Shown in pieces: positions 27,258 through 35,803 of a stretch of DNA of 64,000 nucleotides (position 1 is the stretch's first letter; every line of letters starts with the position of its first letter). The translations under genes and the position numbers were made by a program. Source of the stretch: JAJDXW01 sp965243335 (GTDB taxonomy: Bacteria; Pseudomonadota; Gammaproteobacteria; HK1); contig OZ251545.1 in assembly GCA_965243335.1 (NCBI GenBank), forward strand, positions 3,224,001 to 3,288,000, given 5' to 3'. The notes beneath the pieces were generated by a model. That model made no database searches, had not been told where the DNA came from, and saw only the letters and a program-made list of their open reading frames with translations.

Positions 27258-29280
27258 CGACGACCCGCTCGTCGTCTTCACGCCTTCGGGGCGGCGCGGC
27301 CGCTTCCCCTCCGGGACGCCGCTCCTCGCGGCGGCGCGCCGGCTCGGGGTCGACCTCGACTCGGTGTGCGGGGGGCGCGGCGTCTGCGCCCGCTGCCAGG
27401 TGCGGGTGAGCGAGGGGGAGTTCGCCAAGCACGGCATCGTGTCGGCCGAAGACCATCTCACCGGCCCCAGCGACCGGGAGCGGCGCCAGCGCGCGACCGG
27501 GCGGCTCCGGGAGGGCTGCCGTCTCTCGTGCCAGGCGCGCATCGCCGGCGACCTCGTGGCCGACGTGCCGGAGACGAGCCAGGTCCACCGCCAGGTCGTC
27601 CGCAAGCGCGCGGACGCCCGGAACGTCCGCATCGATCCCGTGGTGCGGCCGATGTACGTCGAGGTCCCGCCCCCGGACCTCGCCCACCCGGCCGGCCACC
27701 TGCGGCGCCTGAAGGAGAGCCTCCGGGAGAGGTTCGGGGTGCGGGTCGCCGAGACCGACCCGCACACTCTGCGCAAGCTCCACCCGACCCTCGAAGCGGG
27801 CGGCTACCGGGCGACGGCGTTCGTCCGCGACGGGCGGCGGCTCGTCGACCTCCGGCCCGGCTTCCACGACCGGGCCTTCGGCCTCGCGGTGGACGTCGGC
27901 TCGACCACCCTCGCGGTCCATCTCTGCGACCTCCTCTCCGGCGAGGTGCTGGCCTCCCTCGGGCGGATGAACCCCCAGATCCGGTTCGGGGAGGACCTGA
28001 TGAGCCGGGTGTCGTTCGCGATGATGAACGAGGGCGGGGCGGCGGAGATGACCCGGGCGGTGCGCGAGGCGCTGGACGGGCTCGCGGCCGAGGCGGCGGC
28101 GGCGGCCGGGGTCGAGCCGGAAGAGGTCCTGGAGGTCGCCGTCGCCGGGAACCCGGTGATGCACCACCTGCTCCTCGGGCTCGACCCCGCGCCGCTCGGG
28201 TTCGCGCCGTTCGCGCTCGCGACGGACGAAGGCGTGGAGCTCCCCGCCGCCGACCTCGGGCTCCGCCTCGGCCCGGCCGCCCGCGCCTACGCGCTGCCGT
28301 GCATCGCGGGCCACGTCGGGGCGGACGCGGCCGCCGTGGTGCTGAGCGAGATGCCCTACCGGAAGAAGGAGACCACCCTCATCGTCGACGTGGGCACGAA
28401 CGCGGAGCTGGTGCTCGGCAACGCGGAGCGGCTGCTCGCCGCCTCGTCGCCGACCGGGCCCGCCTTCGAAGGGGCCCAGATCAGTTGCGGCCAGCGGGCG
28501 GCCCCCGGGGTCATCGAACGGGTCCGCATCGACCCGGCGACCCTGGAGCCCCGCTACCGGGTGATCGGGGGCGGGGGCTGGTCCGACGAGCCGGGCGAGG
28601 ACCCCGGCCCCGCCCCGAGCGGGATCTGCGGGTCGGGGATCGTGGAGGCGATCGCCGAGCTGTTCCTCGCCGGGGTCGTGCGCCCGGACGGGGCCATCGA
28701 CGGGTCGCTCGCCGAACGGTCGCCGCGCATCGTGCCGGACGGGCGGACGTTCGCCTACGTCATCCGGGCGGGCGAGCCGGGGATCGCGATCACCCAGAAC
28801 GACGTGCGCCAGATCCAGCTCGCCAAGGCCGCCCTCTACGCGGGCGCCCGCCTCCTGATGGACCGGATGGGGGTCGATGCCGTGGACCGGGTGACCCTCG
28901 CCGGCGCGTTCGGGAGCCATATCGATCCGAAGTACGCGCTCATCCTCGGCATGGTCCCCGACTGCGAGCCGGGGCGGGTGGGGTCGGCCGGCAACGCGGC
29001 CGGGACGGGGGCGCGCATCGCCCTCCTCAACCGGCGCCTTCGCCGGGAGCTGGAGCGCGAGGTGCGCCGGATCGAGAAGGTCGAGACCGCGGTGGAGCCG
29101 AGGTTCCAGGAGCACTTCGTGGACGCGATGGCGATCCCGCACCGGAGCGCGCCCTACGCGAAGCTGCGGGCGGCGGTCGACCTGCCGCCGCCCGCGCGGG
29201 CCGGGCGGCCCGCGGGTGGCCGGACGCCCGGCCGGCGGCGGCGCCCCCCCGCCGGCGGTGCGGCCCCTCACTCCCGGTAG
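27250..29280 (+). CDS. ASKHA-domain corrinoid reactivation protein (RACE, 2Fe-2S)
   Basis: 676 aa from GTG 27250. Reactivates oxidised Co(II) corrinoid proteins using ATP and a reductant. The N-terminal plant-type ferredoxin domain has C40-x5-C46-x2-C49 (CGGRGVCARC) and Cys94 in RLSCQARI. The linker is followed by the ASKHA ATPase: FGLAVDVGSTTLAVHL near 215, AVAGNPVMHHLLLGLD, LIVDVGTNAELVLG, SGICGSGIVEAIAELF and VTLAGAFGSHIDPKYA. The last about 65 codons lie in the 481-bp repeat that recurs at 31892. It completes a self-contained methyl-transfer set. Confidence 0.94.
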   Translation: MADDDPLVVFTPSGRRGRFPSGTPLLAAARRLGVDLDSVCGGRGVCARCQVRVSEGEFAKHGIVSAEDHLTGPSDRERRQRATGRLREGCRLSCQARIAGDLVADVPETSQVHRQVVRKRADARNVRIDPVVRPMYVEVPPPDLAHPAGHLRRLKESLRERFGVRVAETDPHTLRKLHPTLEAGGYRATAFVRDGRRLVDLRPGFHDRAFGLAVDVGSTTLAVHLCDLLSGEVLASLGRMNPQIRFGEDLMSRVSFAMMNEGGAAEMTRAVREALDGLAAEAAAAAGVEPEEVLEVAVAGNPVMHHLLLGLDPAPLGFAPFALATDEGVELPAADLGLRLGPAARAYALPCIAGHVGADAAAVVLSEMPYRKKETTLIVDVGTNAELVLGNAERLLAASSPTGPAFEGAQISCGQRAAPGVIERVRIDPATLEPRYRVIGGGGWSDEPGEDPGPAPSGICGSGIVEAIAELFLAGVVRPDGAIDGSLAERSPRIVPDGRTFAYVIRAGEPGIAITQNDVRQIQLAKAALYAGARLLMDRMGVDAVDRVTLAGAFGSHIDPKYALILGMVPDCEPGRVGSAGNAAGTGARIALLNRRLRRELEREVRRIEKVETAVEPRFQEHFVDAMAIPHRSAPYAKLRAAVDLPPPARAGRPAGGRTPGRRRRPPAGGAAPHSR

Positions 29281-29568
29281 CCGGTCTCCCCCTGCCGCTC
29301 GAGCTGGCGCTTGAGGGCGTCGAAGTGGTGCTCGGCGGCCGGGCGGTCGCCGTAGCGCGGACCGCCCCGGAACTGCGCGATGGTCTCCTCGACGACCTCG
29401 TCGGAGAGGAGGTGCAGGGGCCTCCCGGTCCACATCGCGTAGAGCTGTACTTGCGCCGCCCGCTCGATGTAGTAGAGGCGGTCGTAGGCCTCCGCCACCG
29501 TCCGCCCCACCGTCATCACCCCGTGGTTGGCCATGACGAGGATCGTCTTGTCGCCGAGCACCCCGACG
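29088..29568. repeat. 481-bp direct repeat, copy A (left flank of restriction island)
   Basis: It corresponds base for base in length to 31892-32372, with a constant offset of 2,804 bp and scattered substitutions, fewest in the aldolase part. It contains the 3' end of the ASKHA gene and the 3' end of an aldolase gene. Copy A belongs to the intact ASKHA gene, copy B to the intact aldolase gene. The pattern is that of a long target duplication around inserted DNA. Confidence 0.92.
29268..29568 (-). pseudogene. Truncated class II aldolase (C-terminal fragment)
   Basis: About 100 codons, from GVLGDKTILVMANHGVMTVG to the stop, nearly identical to the C-terminus of the intact aldolase at 32072-32854. 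The upstream codons are replaced by dispersed-repeat sequence, giving a frame that runs to 29843 with no aldolase similarity. The catalytic N-terminal half with the HxH zinc ligands is missing. It is a by-product of the duplication. Confidence 0.9.
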
Positions 29569-30123
29569 GACGCGCCGGCCCTGCCGCAGTGGAGATTTTC
29601 GCCGAGCACACCTCTCGCGTCCGGAGCCGAGGAAGAGGCCTTCTGGGCGCCGAAGGCTTCCCGTGGCAAGCCCGCCGTGCGAGACTCGGGCAATGCGAGC
29701 CCGCCCGCCTCACCAATTGTCCACTGCGGACGCCGCCCCGCGGGAGTCTCGTGTCCCGCCCGCGTGAACGCTGGATCCCCTGGGAACGCGGGCGGCCCGC
29801 CCGCATGAGCGCCGCTCTCTGGCCCGCGCCCCGTCGCCGGCAAGATACCGGCGTTCCCGGAAACGCCTCCGGCCAGACTCGAGCCGATGGCGGGAACGGC
29901 TTTACGCCGAGGGGTACGGAGCGCGAGGGAACGGGCTTGGCGCCCCTCGGGACCGTGGGATCGGTCGAACCTCCGGGAACGGGGCAGGGCATCGCTTCCC
30001 GGCGGACTGCTCGCTGGAAACCTTCACGACCGCGATTCCGTAACGCCCTGGCGCAACCACCGACGTCTGCGAATCGGGATAGCTCCGCTCGACCGAAGTA
30101 GCCGCCTGCGGCGCCGCGCACGC
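29569..30123. repeat. Left part of the island: dispersed repeats, no gene
   Basis: The box AGTGGAGATTTTCGCC (29588-29603) follows directly on the duplicated segment. A CTGGGAACGCGGGCGGCCCG arm lies at about 29779. Sequence at about 29645-29685 and 29925-29970 (CCCGCCGTGCGAGACTC; CGTGGGATCGG) recurs at 33300-33410. No coding region is credible until ATG 30124. Confidence 0.7.
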
Positions 30124-30852
30124 ATGTCGAATCAGGAAATCGATCCCCGTATCCTTGCCCTCTGCGACAAGGTGACGGCCAAGCGCCCGCGCACCGTGAT
30201 TGACCACATCCTGAAGCATGGCCATGTCACCACCGAGGAGCTTCAGGCCCTGTACGGATATGATCATCCGCCCAGAGCCGCCCGGGACGTGAGGGAGAAT
30301 GGAGTGCCCCTCGAGACGTTCCGTATCGCGAGCGAACGGACGGGGCGACGGATCGCGGCATACCGCTTCGCCGATCCCGACAAAATCAGACGCGGGCGAA
30401 TCGGGGGCCGCAGGGCGTTTTCCAGGGCGTTTCGGGATGCGCTTATCGAGCGGTACAGCTCTCGGGAGTCCATCACCGGAGAACGAATGGACGCACGATA
30501 TCTCCAAATCGATCACCGCGTACCCTATGAAATCGCAGGGGAAGGATTCCACGAAGAAACCAACGTCGAAGAATACATGCTGCTGGATGCGTCGAGTCAG
30601 CGGGCCAAGTCCTGGTCTTGCGAGGGATGCGGGAACTGGCAGGGGGATCGGGATCCAGCGGAATGCCGTTCCTGTTTCTGGGCCTTCCCTGAAAACTACA
30701 CTCATATTGCGGGAGAACAGGTTCGCCGCATCGATATCGAGTGGCGCGGCCCCGATGAGGTCAAGGCATTCGACAGGCTGCACGAGCGGGCACAGCGAGA
30801 GGATCTCACCGTTGCCGCATTCCTCAAGAGGCTGGTCAAAGGGTCAGGCTGA
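30124..30852 (+). CDS. HNH-type restriction endonuclease-like protein
   Basis: 242 aa from ATG 30124. Residues about 22-80 look like a winged helix (TVIDHILKHGHVTTEELQAL). The centre has an HNH-like core: IDHRVPYEI (Asp130-His131), then NVEEYMLLDASSQRAKSWSC. Two CxxC pairs (C166/C169 and C181/C184) can bind a structural zinc. The gene converges on and overlaps (17 bp) the adenine methylase, the usual arrangement of a type II restriction-modification pair. Codon use and GC are markedly lower than in the flanking genes, which suggests transfer. The recognition site is unknown. No REBASE comparison could be made. Confidence 0.78.
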   Translation: MSNQEIDPRILALCDKVTAKRPRTVIDHILKHGHVTTEELQALYGYDHPPRAARDVRENGVPLETFRIASERTGRRIAAYRFADPDKIRRGRIGGRRAFSRAFRDALIERYSSRESITGERMDARYLQIDHRVPYEIAGEGFHEETNVEEYMLLDASSQRAKSWSCEGCGNWQGDRDPAECRSCFWAFPENYTHIAGEQVRRIDIEWRGPDEVKAFDRLHERAQREDLTVAAFLKRLVKGSG

Positions 30853-31732
30853 TCTGTTCCGCTCTCGGATTGACCACCCCGTTGACCGGGTCCGCCAGGC
30901 CAGGCGTGACGTACAGGCTCTCGACCGTCTGCTCATTGCGTCCGGACAAGGTGGACTGCGAGGAGGTTCCGGCATGGATCAGGAGGCGGGTGAGGCCGAG
31001 TTCCGCGGGCAGCGGCGGCCCATACTCTCGCCCGCCGGTCATGCCGTCATAGGAAAGGGCGAACGGCACCTCGCGTTGCCGAAGATTCTCGAGTCCGACA
31101 ATCAGCTCCTCCTGCATGAGTTGCTGGTGGTAGCGTTTGTCCCGCCCGATAGAGGTACCGAGATAGGGCGGGTCCATGTATACGAAGTCCTCGGGCCGGG
31201 CGTCCGCCGACGTCTCCTGCCAGTCACCGACACGGAATTCGGTGCGGCCCCGGAGAATCGAAGAAACGCCTTCCACCGCGGTCTGCATCCTGTGCGGGTG
31301 CATCCCTGAACGGCGCTTGTCGGCCGACTGCGTAAAGCGTCCGCCACCGTTGAAGCGAACCGAATTCTTGACGCAGCGGCAGATCAGGTACAGCAGATCG
31401 ACCGGATCCCGCGCCTCATTGTAGCGGGCGCGGACTTCGTTGAAGCATCCGTGCGGGTCATTCATCTGACCCTCCCATATCTCCCGATACCGGGCCGCCG
31501 TCCATCCCGGTCTCTCCACGATGGAACGCAGGAGATCCACCATGGATGGAAGGCTGTCGCCCAGGATGAAGCGCTCTGCACGCTGGTGAAAGGCGGCGTA
31601 AATGGTCATGGCCGCGGATCCCGCAAAGGGCTCGTAGAACGTCTCGATGCACTCCGGCAGATACCTGTCGATGACCGGGGCAAGCTTGCGCTTGCTGCCC
31701 TGGTACGGAATCGGGTGCGGCATTCTCGTCAT
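30836..31732 (-). CDS. DNA adenine methylase (D12/Dam class)
   Basis: 298 aa. N6-adenine methyltransferase with the D12-class order: PIPYQGSKRKLAP at 7-20, AdoMet motif FYEPFAGSAA at 32-41, and catalytic DPPY at 187-190 (FVYMDPPYLGTS). It would protect host DNA against the endonuclease encoded tail to tail. The 3' end overlaps the endonuclease stop by 17 bp. GC is lower than in neighbours. A second ATG (31723) lies three codons in. An orphan Dam-like role is possible, but the partner makes a restriction-modification system more likely. Confidence 0.9.
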   Translation of the reverse strand: MTRMPHPIPYQGSKRKLAPVIDRYLPECIETFYEPFAGSAAMTIYAAFHQRAERFILGDSLPSMVDLLRSIVERPGWTAARYREIWEGQMNDPHGCFNEVRARYNEARDPVDLLYLICRCVKNSVRFNGGGRFTQSADKRRSGMHPHRMQTAVEGVSSILRGRTEFRVGDWQETSADARPEDFVYMDPPYLGTSIGRDKRYHQQLMQEELIVGLENLRQREVPFALSYDGMTGGREYGPPLPAELGLTRLLIHAGTSSQSTLSGRNEQTVESLYVTPGLADPVNGVVNPRAEQISLTL

Positions 31733-31891
31733 TCGTCAACCTGACCCAGGGTCGCATGGAAGAAGGGCCATCCGCTCCCCTGACGCCATGATTCAGATAG
31801 TTGCACCGAATCGAGCCGGGAGGCGGATGGCGCGCCGATGAGACCACGAAGCGCCGCTGTTTTCAAGGCGCCGGTGTTGCCGAGGCAGGTG

Positions 31892-32084
31892 CGCGGTGGA
31901 GCCGAGGTTCCGGGAGCACTTCGTGGACGCGATGGTGATCCCGCACCGGAGCGCGCCCTACGCGAAGCTGCGGGCGGCGGTCGACCTGCCGCCGCCCGCG
32001 CCGGGCGCCCGGCCCGCGGGTGGGCGGCCGGCCGGTCGGCGGTGGCGCCCCCCCGCCGACGAGGCGGCCCGTCACTCCCGGTAG
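31892..32084 (+). pseudogene. ASKHA/RACE C-terminal fragment
   Basis: About 62 codons nearly identical to the last part of the RACE gene at 29091-29280, without any upstream ferredoxin or ATPase sequence. Created by the 481-bp duplication; not expected to be functional. Confidence 0.88.
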
Positions 32085-32372
32085 CCGGTCTCCCCCTGCC
32101 GCTCGAGCTGGCGCTTGAGGGCGTCGAAGTGGTGCTCGGCGGCCGGGCGGTCGCCGTAGCGCGGCCCGCCTTTGAACTGCGCGATGGTCTCCTCGACGAC
32201 CTCGTCGGAGAGGAGGTGGAGGGGCCTCCCGGTCCACATGGCGTAGAGTTGCACTTGCGCCGCCCGCTCGATGTAGTAGAGGCGGTCGTAGGCTTCCGCC
32301 ACCGTCCGCCCCACCGTCATCACCCCGTGGTTGGCCATGACGAGGATCGTCTTGTCGCCGAGCACCCCGACG
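31892..32372. repeat. 481-bp direct repeat, copy B (right flank of restriction island)
   Basis: The first about 180 bp are an out-of-place copy of the ASKHA 3' end (AVEPRFREHFVDAMVIPHRS), which is a gene fragment here. The rest is the 3' part of the intact aldolase gene. The 18 bp just outside (31882-31899, GAGGCAGGTGCGCGGTGG) match the upstream part of the dispersed repeat box, so the junction lies at a CGCGGTGG microhomology. Confidence 0.92.
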
Positions 32373-32854
32373 AGGCGCTCCCCCTCCTTCGGGTCGAAGG
32401 CGGGGCCGGTGTACTCCATGTCGTAGGCGGTCTGCATCATCATGCCGACCTCGGTCTGCCCGATCGGGAGGATGCGCGGGTCCTCGAGCCGGGCGAGCGC
32501 GCTCGCGAACGGCATGTGGGTGTGCATCACGCAGGCCGCGTCCGGGTTCAGCCGGTGGATCGGGGCGTGGATGCAGTAGCAGGACCGCTCCACCTCCCCT
32601 TCGCCCGCGAGGCGGGTCCCGTCGAACCCGATCTCCATGAACGAGGACGCGGCCGCTTCCGACCAGTGCAGGCCGAACGGGATCTGGAGGTAGCGACCCT
32701 CCTTGCCCGGCACGGTCAGGGTGAGGTGGTTGAAGATCCCCTCCTGGAAGCCGTGCATCACGGCGAGCCGGTGGGCCGCGGCGAGGTCCGTGCGGGCCTG
32801 CCATTCGGCCTCGGTGTAGCGGGGCTCGCGCCTCGGCAAGGTCGTGATCGCCAT
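32072..32854 (-). CDS. Class II aldolase/adducin family protein
   Basis: 260 aa, the intact copy. Zinc-dependent class II aldolase fold of the FucA/AraD type: NHLTLTVPG, IHAPIHRLNPDAACVMHTHMPFA (zinc ligands His111 and His113) and MANHGVMTVG (third histidine). Start ATG 32854 has a clear ribosome site (GAGAGGAG, 6 bases). Such proteins cleave sugar-acid or aldose phosphates, or act as related decarboxylases. It is convergent with the RACE gene in the deduced ancestral arrangement and now shares its last about 300 bp with the truncated copy at 29268. Confidence 0.9.
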   Translation of the reverse strand: MAITTLPRREPRYTEAEWQARTDLAAAHRLAVMHGFQEGIFNHLTLTVPGKEGRYLQIPFGLHWSEAAASSFMEIGFDGTRLAGEGEVERSCYCIHAPIHRLNPDAACVMHTHMPFASALARLEDPRILPIGQTEVGMMMQTAYDMEYTGPAFDPKEGERLVGVLGDKTILVMANHGVMTVGRTVAEAYDRLYYIERAAQVQLYAMWTGRPLHLLSDEVVEETIAQFKGGPRYGDRPAAEHHFDALKRQLERQGETGYRE

Positions 32855-33436
32855 CTCGCACTCCTCTCAGGTTGAATTTCGCCGCGCGCGGGCGGAACGC
32901 CCCGCCCGGCGCGGGGCCGCGTGGGGGCGGATTATGCGCCATCGGGCCGCCCGGGTCCCGCCCTCCGCGGACGCGCCGGCCCGACCACGGTGGAGATTTT
33001 CGCCAGACACACTTCCGGCAGGCGCGTCCGCGGGGACGTGGGTGTCCTGGGAACGCGGGCGTCCCGCCCGCAGCGGACCGAAGTGAAGCGCCCGTGAACG
33101 AAAGTGCGGGCGAGACACAAGCGTTCCCAGGACACATGGATTCCCGCTACCCGCTTTCGCGGGCACAAGCTTCGCGGGAATGACGAAGGTGGGCGGGACA
33201 CAAGCGTTCACAGGACGGGCTCCCAAGAACTCTGCCGGTCTGACTCGGCCGAACCGGACCACCCGCGCCAATTTCCGCAGCATAAAACGACCCGGAGCCG
33301 TCCGGGCGCCGAGGGTTTCCCCGGCAGGCCCGCCGTGCGAGACTCCGTACATGCGAGAGCACACGGGAACGGACTTGGCGGCCCTCGAGGCCGTGGGATC
33401 GGGGCGGCCGGAGGGACCGGGACGGAGCCGGGCGGC
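32855..33436. repeat. Repeat-filled spacer: palindromic element (box 32989, arms 33043-33134) and others
   Basis: The box GGTGGAGATTTTCGCC at 32989-33004 is flanked by GGACGCGCC / GGCGCGTCC. The 29-bp arms at 33043-33071 and 33106-33134 (TCCTGGGAACGCGGGCGTCC and complement) form a long hairpin. A variant CATTCCCGCGAA palindrome is at 33138-33184. A third repeat type spans about 33230-33420. No gene is supported. Confidence 0.8.
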
Positions 33437-34534
33437 ATGAAGATCAAGGACGTCCGCGCCACCGTGCACCGCCTGCCGATCTACCTGCCGGGCATCGCGG
33501 AGCCGACCGAGCACCGCCACCACGTCTTCTGCGAGGTCGAGACCGACGAGGGGCACGTCGGCTACGGGATGACGGCGCGGTTCCTGACCCGGGCGGTCGC
33601 CAGCGTGCTGACGGACGACGTCCGGCCGGCCGTCCGCGACCTGGACCCGCGCGACTTCGAGGCCGTGCACGACCGGGTCGGGCGCGTCGTCAGCGAACGC
33701 GGACTCATGACCGGGGTGAACCTCGCCGCGGTCTCCTGCCTCGACATCGCGCTCTGGGACCTCATGGGGAAAGCGGCGGGCCGCACCGTCGCCCAGCTAC
33801 TGGGGGGGCATCGCGACTTCGCCACCGTCTACCTGACCTACGGCTTCGGGAACTACGACCGGGAGCAGCTCGCGGCCCTCGCGCTCGAGCAGATCGCGGC
33901 CGGACACCGGCGCCTGAAGATGCTGGTCGGCGTCCCGGGCCTCGGGTGGCGCGAGGACGCCGCGCGCGTGCGCCACGTGCGCGACGCGATCGGGGACACC
34001 GTCGAGCTCGCCCTCGACGCCAACGAGGGCTACTCGGCGAGCGACGCGCTGCAGCTCTGCCGGGCGGTCGAGGACTGCGACGTCGCCTGGCTCGAGGACC
34101 CGGTGCACAACAACGACGTGCGGCACCTGCGGCACCTCCGCCGGCACACCCGGATCCCGCTCGCGGCGGGACAGATGGAGGGCCACGCCGCCCGGTTTCG
34201 CCAGTACCTGGAGAACGACGCGATCGACGTCCTGCTGCCGAACCCGATGTTCAACGGCGGGGTCACCGAGACCCGCCGGGTCGCCTGCCTGGCGCAGATC
34301 TACGAGAAGCCGCTGTCCGACGCCGGCGGCGCCACGTATTTCAGCCTGCACCACGTGGCCGCGTTCCGCAACGGGACCCACGTCGAGTGCCACTTCAAGT
34401 CCCGGTTCATGGAGGAGAACCTGTTCATCGACGCGCCGAAGCCGCGCGACGGGACGCTCCGGGTCCCCGACGCGCCGGGCTTCGGGCTCACCGTCAACCG
34501 CGATATGCTGAAGGACAGCGAGGTGACGGACTGA
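33437..34534 (+). CDS. Enolase-superfamily protein (mandelate racemase/muconate lactonizing type)
   Basis: 365 aa from ATG 33437 (MKIKDVRATVHRLPI). The capping domain is followed by the barrel: RRLKMLVG (catalytic Lys region), VELALDANEGY (metal Asp), CDVAWLEDPV (metal Glu) and PLAAGQMEGHA (third ligand region), then SDAGGATYFSLHHVAAF. These enzymes abstract a proton next to a carboxylate, as sugar-acid dehydratases or racemases do. It is upstream of TRAP transporter genes on the same strand, so a sugar-acid dehydratase fed by the TRAP system is plausible. The exact substrate is unknown. Confidence 0.9.
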   Translation: MKIKDVRATVHRLPIYLPGIAEPTEHRHHVFCEVETDEGHVGYGMTARFLTRAVASVLTDDVRPAVRDLDPRDFEAVHDRVGRVVSERGLMTGVNLAAVSCLDIALWDLMGKAAGRTVAQLLGGHRDFATVYLTYGFGNYDREQLAALALEQIAAGHRRLKMLVGVPGLGWREDAARVRHVRDAIGDTVELALDANEGYSASDALQLCRAVEDCDVAWLEDPVHNNDVRHLRHLRRHTRIPLAAGQMEGHAARFRQYLENDAIDVLLPNPMFNGGVTETRRVACLAQIYEKPLSDAGGATYFSLHHVAAFRNGTHVECHFKSRFMEENLFIDAPKPRDGTLRVPDAPGFGLTVNRDMLKDSEVTD

Positions 34535-34641
34535 CGACGGCAGGGCGGCGGCGAGGGCCGAACGGTCCGCCGCACGGTCCGGGTCCGTCCGCATCCGCGA
34601 AGGCTTCCACCAACCGCGCAACCCCGAGGAGGGAACGATCC

Positions 34642-35637
34642 ATGAGACGCACACTGAAATCGGCGCTGGCGGGGGCGCTCGCCGCCGCGATCCTTGGCGC
34701 GTCCGGCGCGCAGGCCGCTCCGCTCGCGCTCCGGCTCTCCGTCGAGAGCACCCCGGGCTCGGCGACCCAGCACATGCTCGCCGCGTTCCGCGACGCCCTG
34801 AAGGGCGAGCTGGGGGACGGGGTCGCGATCGAGTACTTCGACAGCGGCACGCTCGGCGACGAGATCGTGCACATGCAGCAGGTGCGGACCGGCCAGCTCG
34901 ACGTGATCCCGATCGGCTCGGACGCGGTGCAGCTCGACGCGAAGTGGGCCGTATTCGACATCCCCTTCCTGTTCGCGGACCGGGAGGCGGCCTCCGCGGT
35001 GCTCGACGGCGCCGTCGGCCGGCAGCTCGACGAGTCGTTCCAGGCGAGCGCCGGGCTCAAGGTGCTCGGCTTCGGGGAGATCGGCTTCCGCAACATCTCC
35101 AACAACGTGCGTCCGATCGTGAAGCCCGCCGACCTCGAAGGGGTCAAGCTGCGCGTTCCGGGCAGCAAGACCCGCATCCTCGCGTTCGAGATGCTCGGCG
35201 CGGCCCCGATCAACATGAACATCGGCGAGGTGTACCTCGCCCTGCAGCAGGGCGTGGTGGACGGACAGGAGAACCCGCTCGGCAACATCCGGAAGTGGTC
35301 CTGGTACGAGGTCCAGAAGTACATCTCGATCTCGCGGCACGTGTACACCCCGATCACCTTCGTGATGAACCTCGCCCGCTACGACTCCCTCACCGACGAC
35401 CAGCGGGCCGCGGTGGGGCGCGCCGCGCGGGCCGCGGTGCTCGCGAGCCGCGCGTACGGGGCGGAGAACGACGCCAGCCTGCTCGCGGAGATCTCCGACC
35501 TGGCGCAGGGCAAGGTCGCGTTCAACGACATCGACGTCGCCGCGTTCCAGGAGGCCGCCAAGCCGATCGCGGTGGAGATCGGGAAGGTCGCGGGCGAGGA
35601 GTTCACGGCCGCCGTCATGGCTGCGATCGGCCAGTAG
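34642..35637 (+). CDS. dctP: TRAP transporter substrate-binding protein (DctP family)
   Basis: 331 aa. ATG 34642 has a GAGGAGGG ribosome site. The signal peptide is MRRTLKSALAGALAAAILGASGAQA. DctP features: FRDALKGELGDGVAIEYFDSGTLGDEIVHMQQVRTGQLDVIPIGS, the conserved Arg in GVKLRVPGSKTR that binds the ligand carboxylate, and YLALQQGVVDGQENPLGNI. Periplasmic. Together with the enolase-family gene before it and the DctQ/DctM genes after, it forms a sugar-acid or organic-acid uptake operon. Confidence 0.93.
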   Translation: MRRTLKSALAGALAAAILGASGAQAAPLALRLSVESTPGSATQHMLAAFRDALKGELGDGVAIEYFDSGTLGDEIVHMQQVRTGQLDVIPIGSDAVQLDAKWAVFDIPFLFADREAASAVLDGAVGRQLDESFQASAGLKVLGFGEIGFRNISNNVRPIVKPADLEGVKLRVPGSKTRILAFEMLGAAPINMNIGEVYLALQQGVVDGQENPLGNIRKWSWYEVQKYISISRHVYTPITFVMNLARYDSLTDDQRAAVGRAARAAVLASRAYGAENDASLLAEISDLAQGKVAFNDIDVAAFQEAAKPIAVEIGKVAGEEFTAAVMAAIGQ

Positions 35638-35652
35638 CGCGCGGCAGAAAGC

Positions 35653-35671
35653 GGGAGGCTGCGGGCCTCCC
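35653..35671. other. Stem-loop after dctP
   Basis: GGGAGGC / GCCTCCC with a 5-base loop follows the dctP stop by 15 bp. A hairpin between the abundant binding protein and the membrane subunits is common and may limit read-through. Confidence 0.4.
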
Positions 35672-35803
35672 TGCCGGCGGCGGGAGAATGGGGCGGCGCC
35701 GCGCTCGGAGCCGCCCCCGAGCGCCGGGAGGAGGGTCGCGGCGGCCGGGTGTCGGCGGCGCGACCGGGTGCGGTCGCCGCCGAGGCCGTCCCGGAATGAC
35801 CAG

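Noticed and set aside
29887..30123. N-terminal extension of the HNH endonuclease to 29887
   Set aside because: The extra 79 codons are read from dispersed-repeat DNA; a well-placed ATG at 30124 begins the conserved part.
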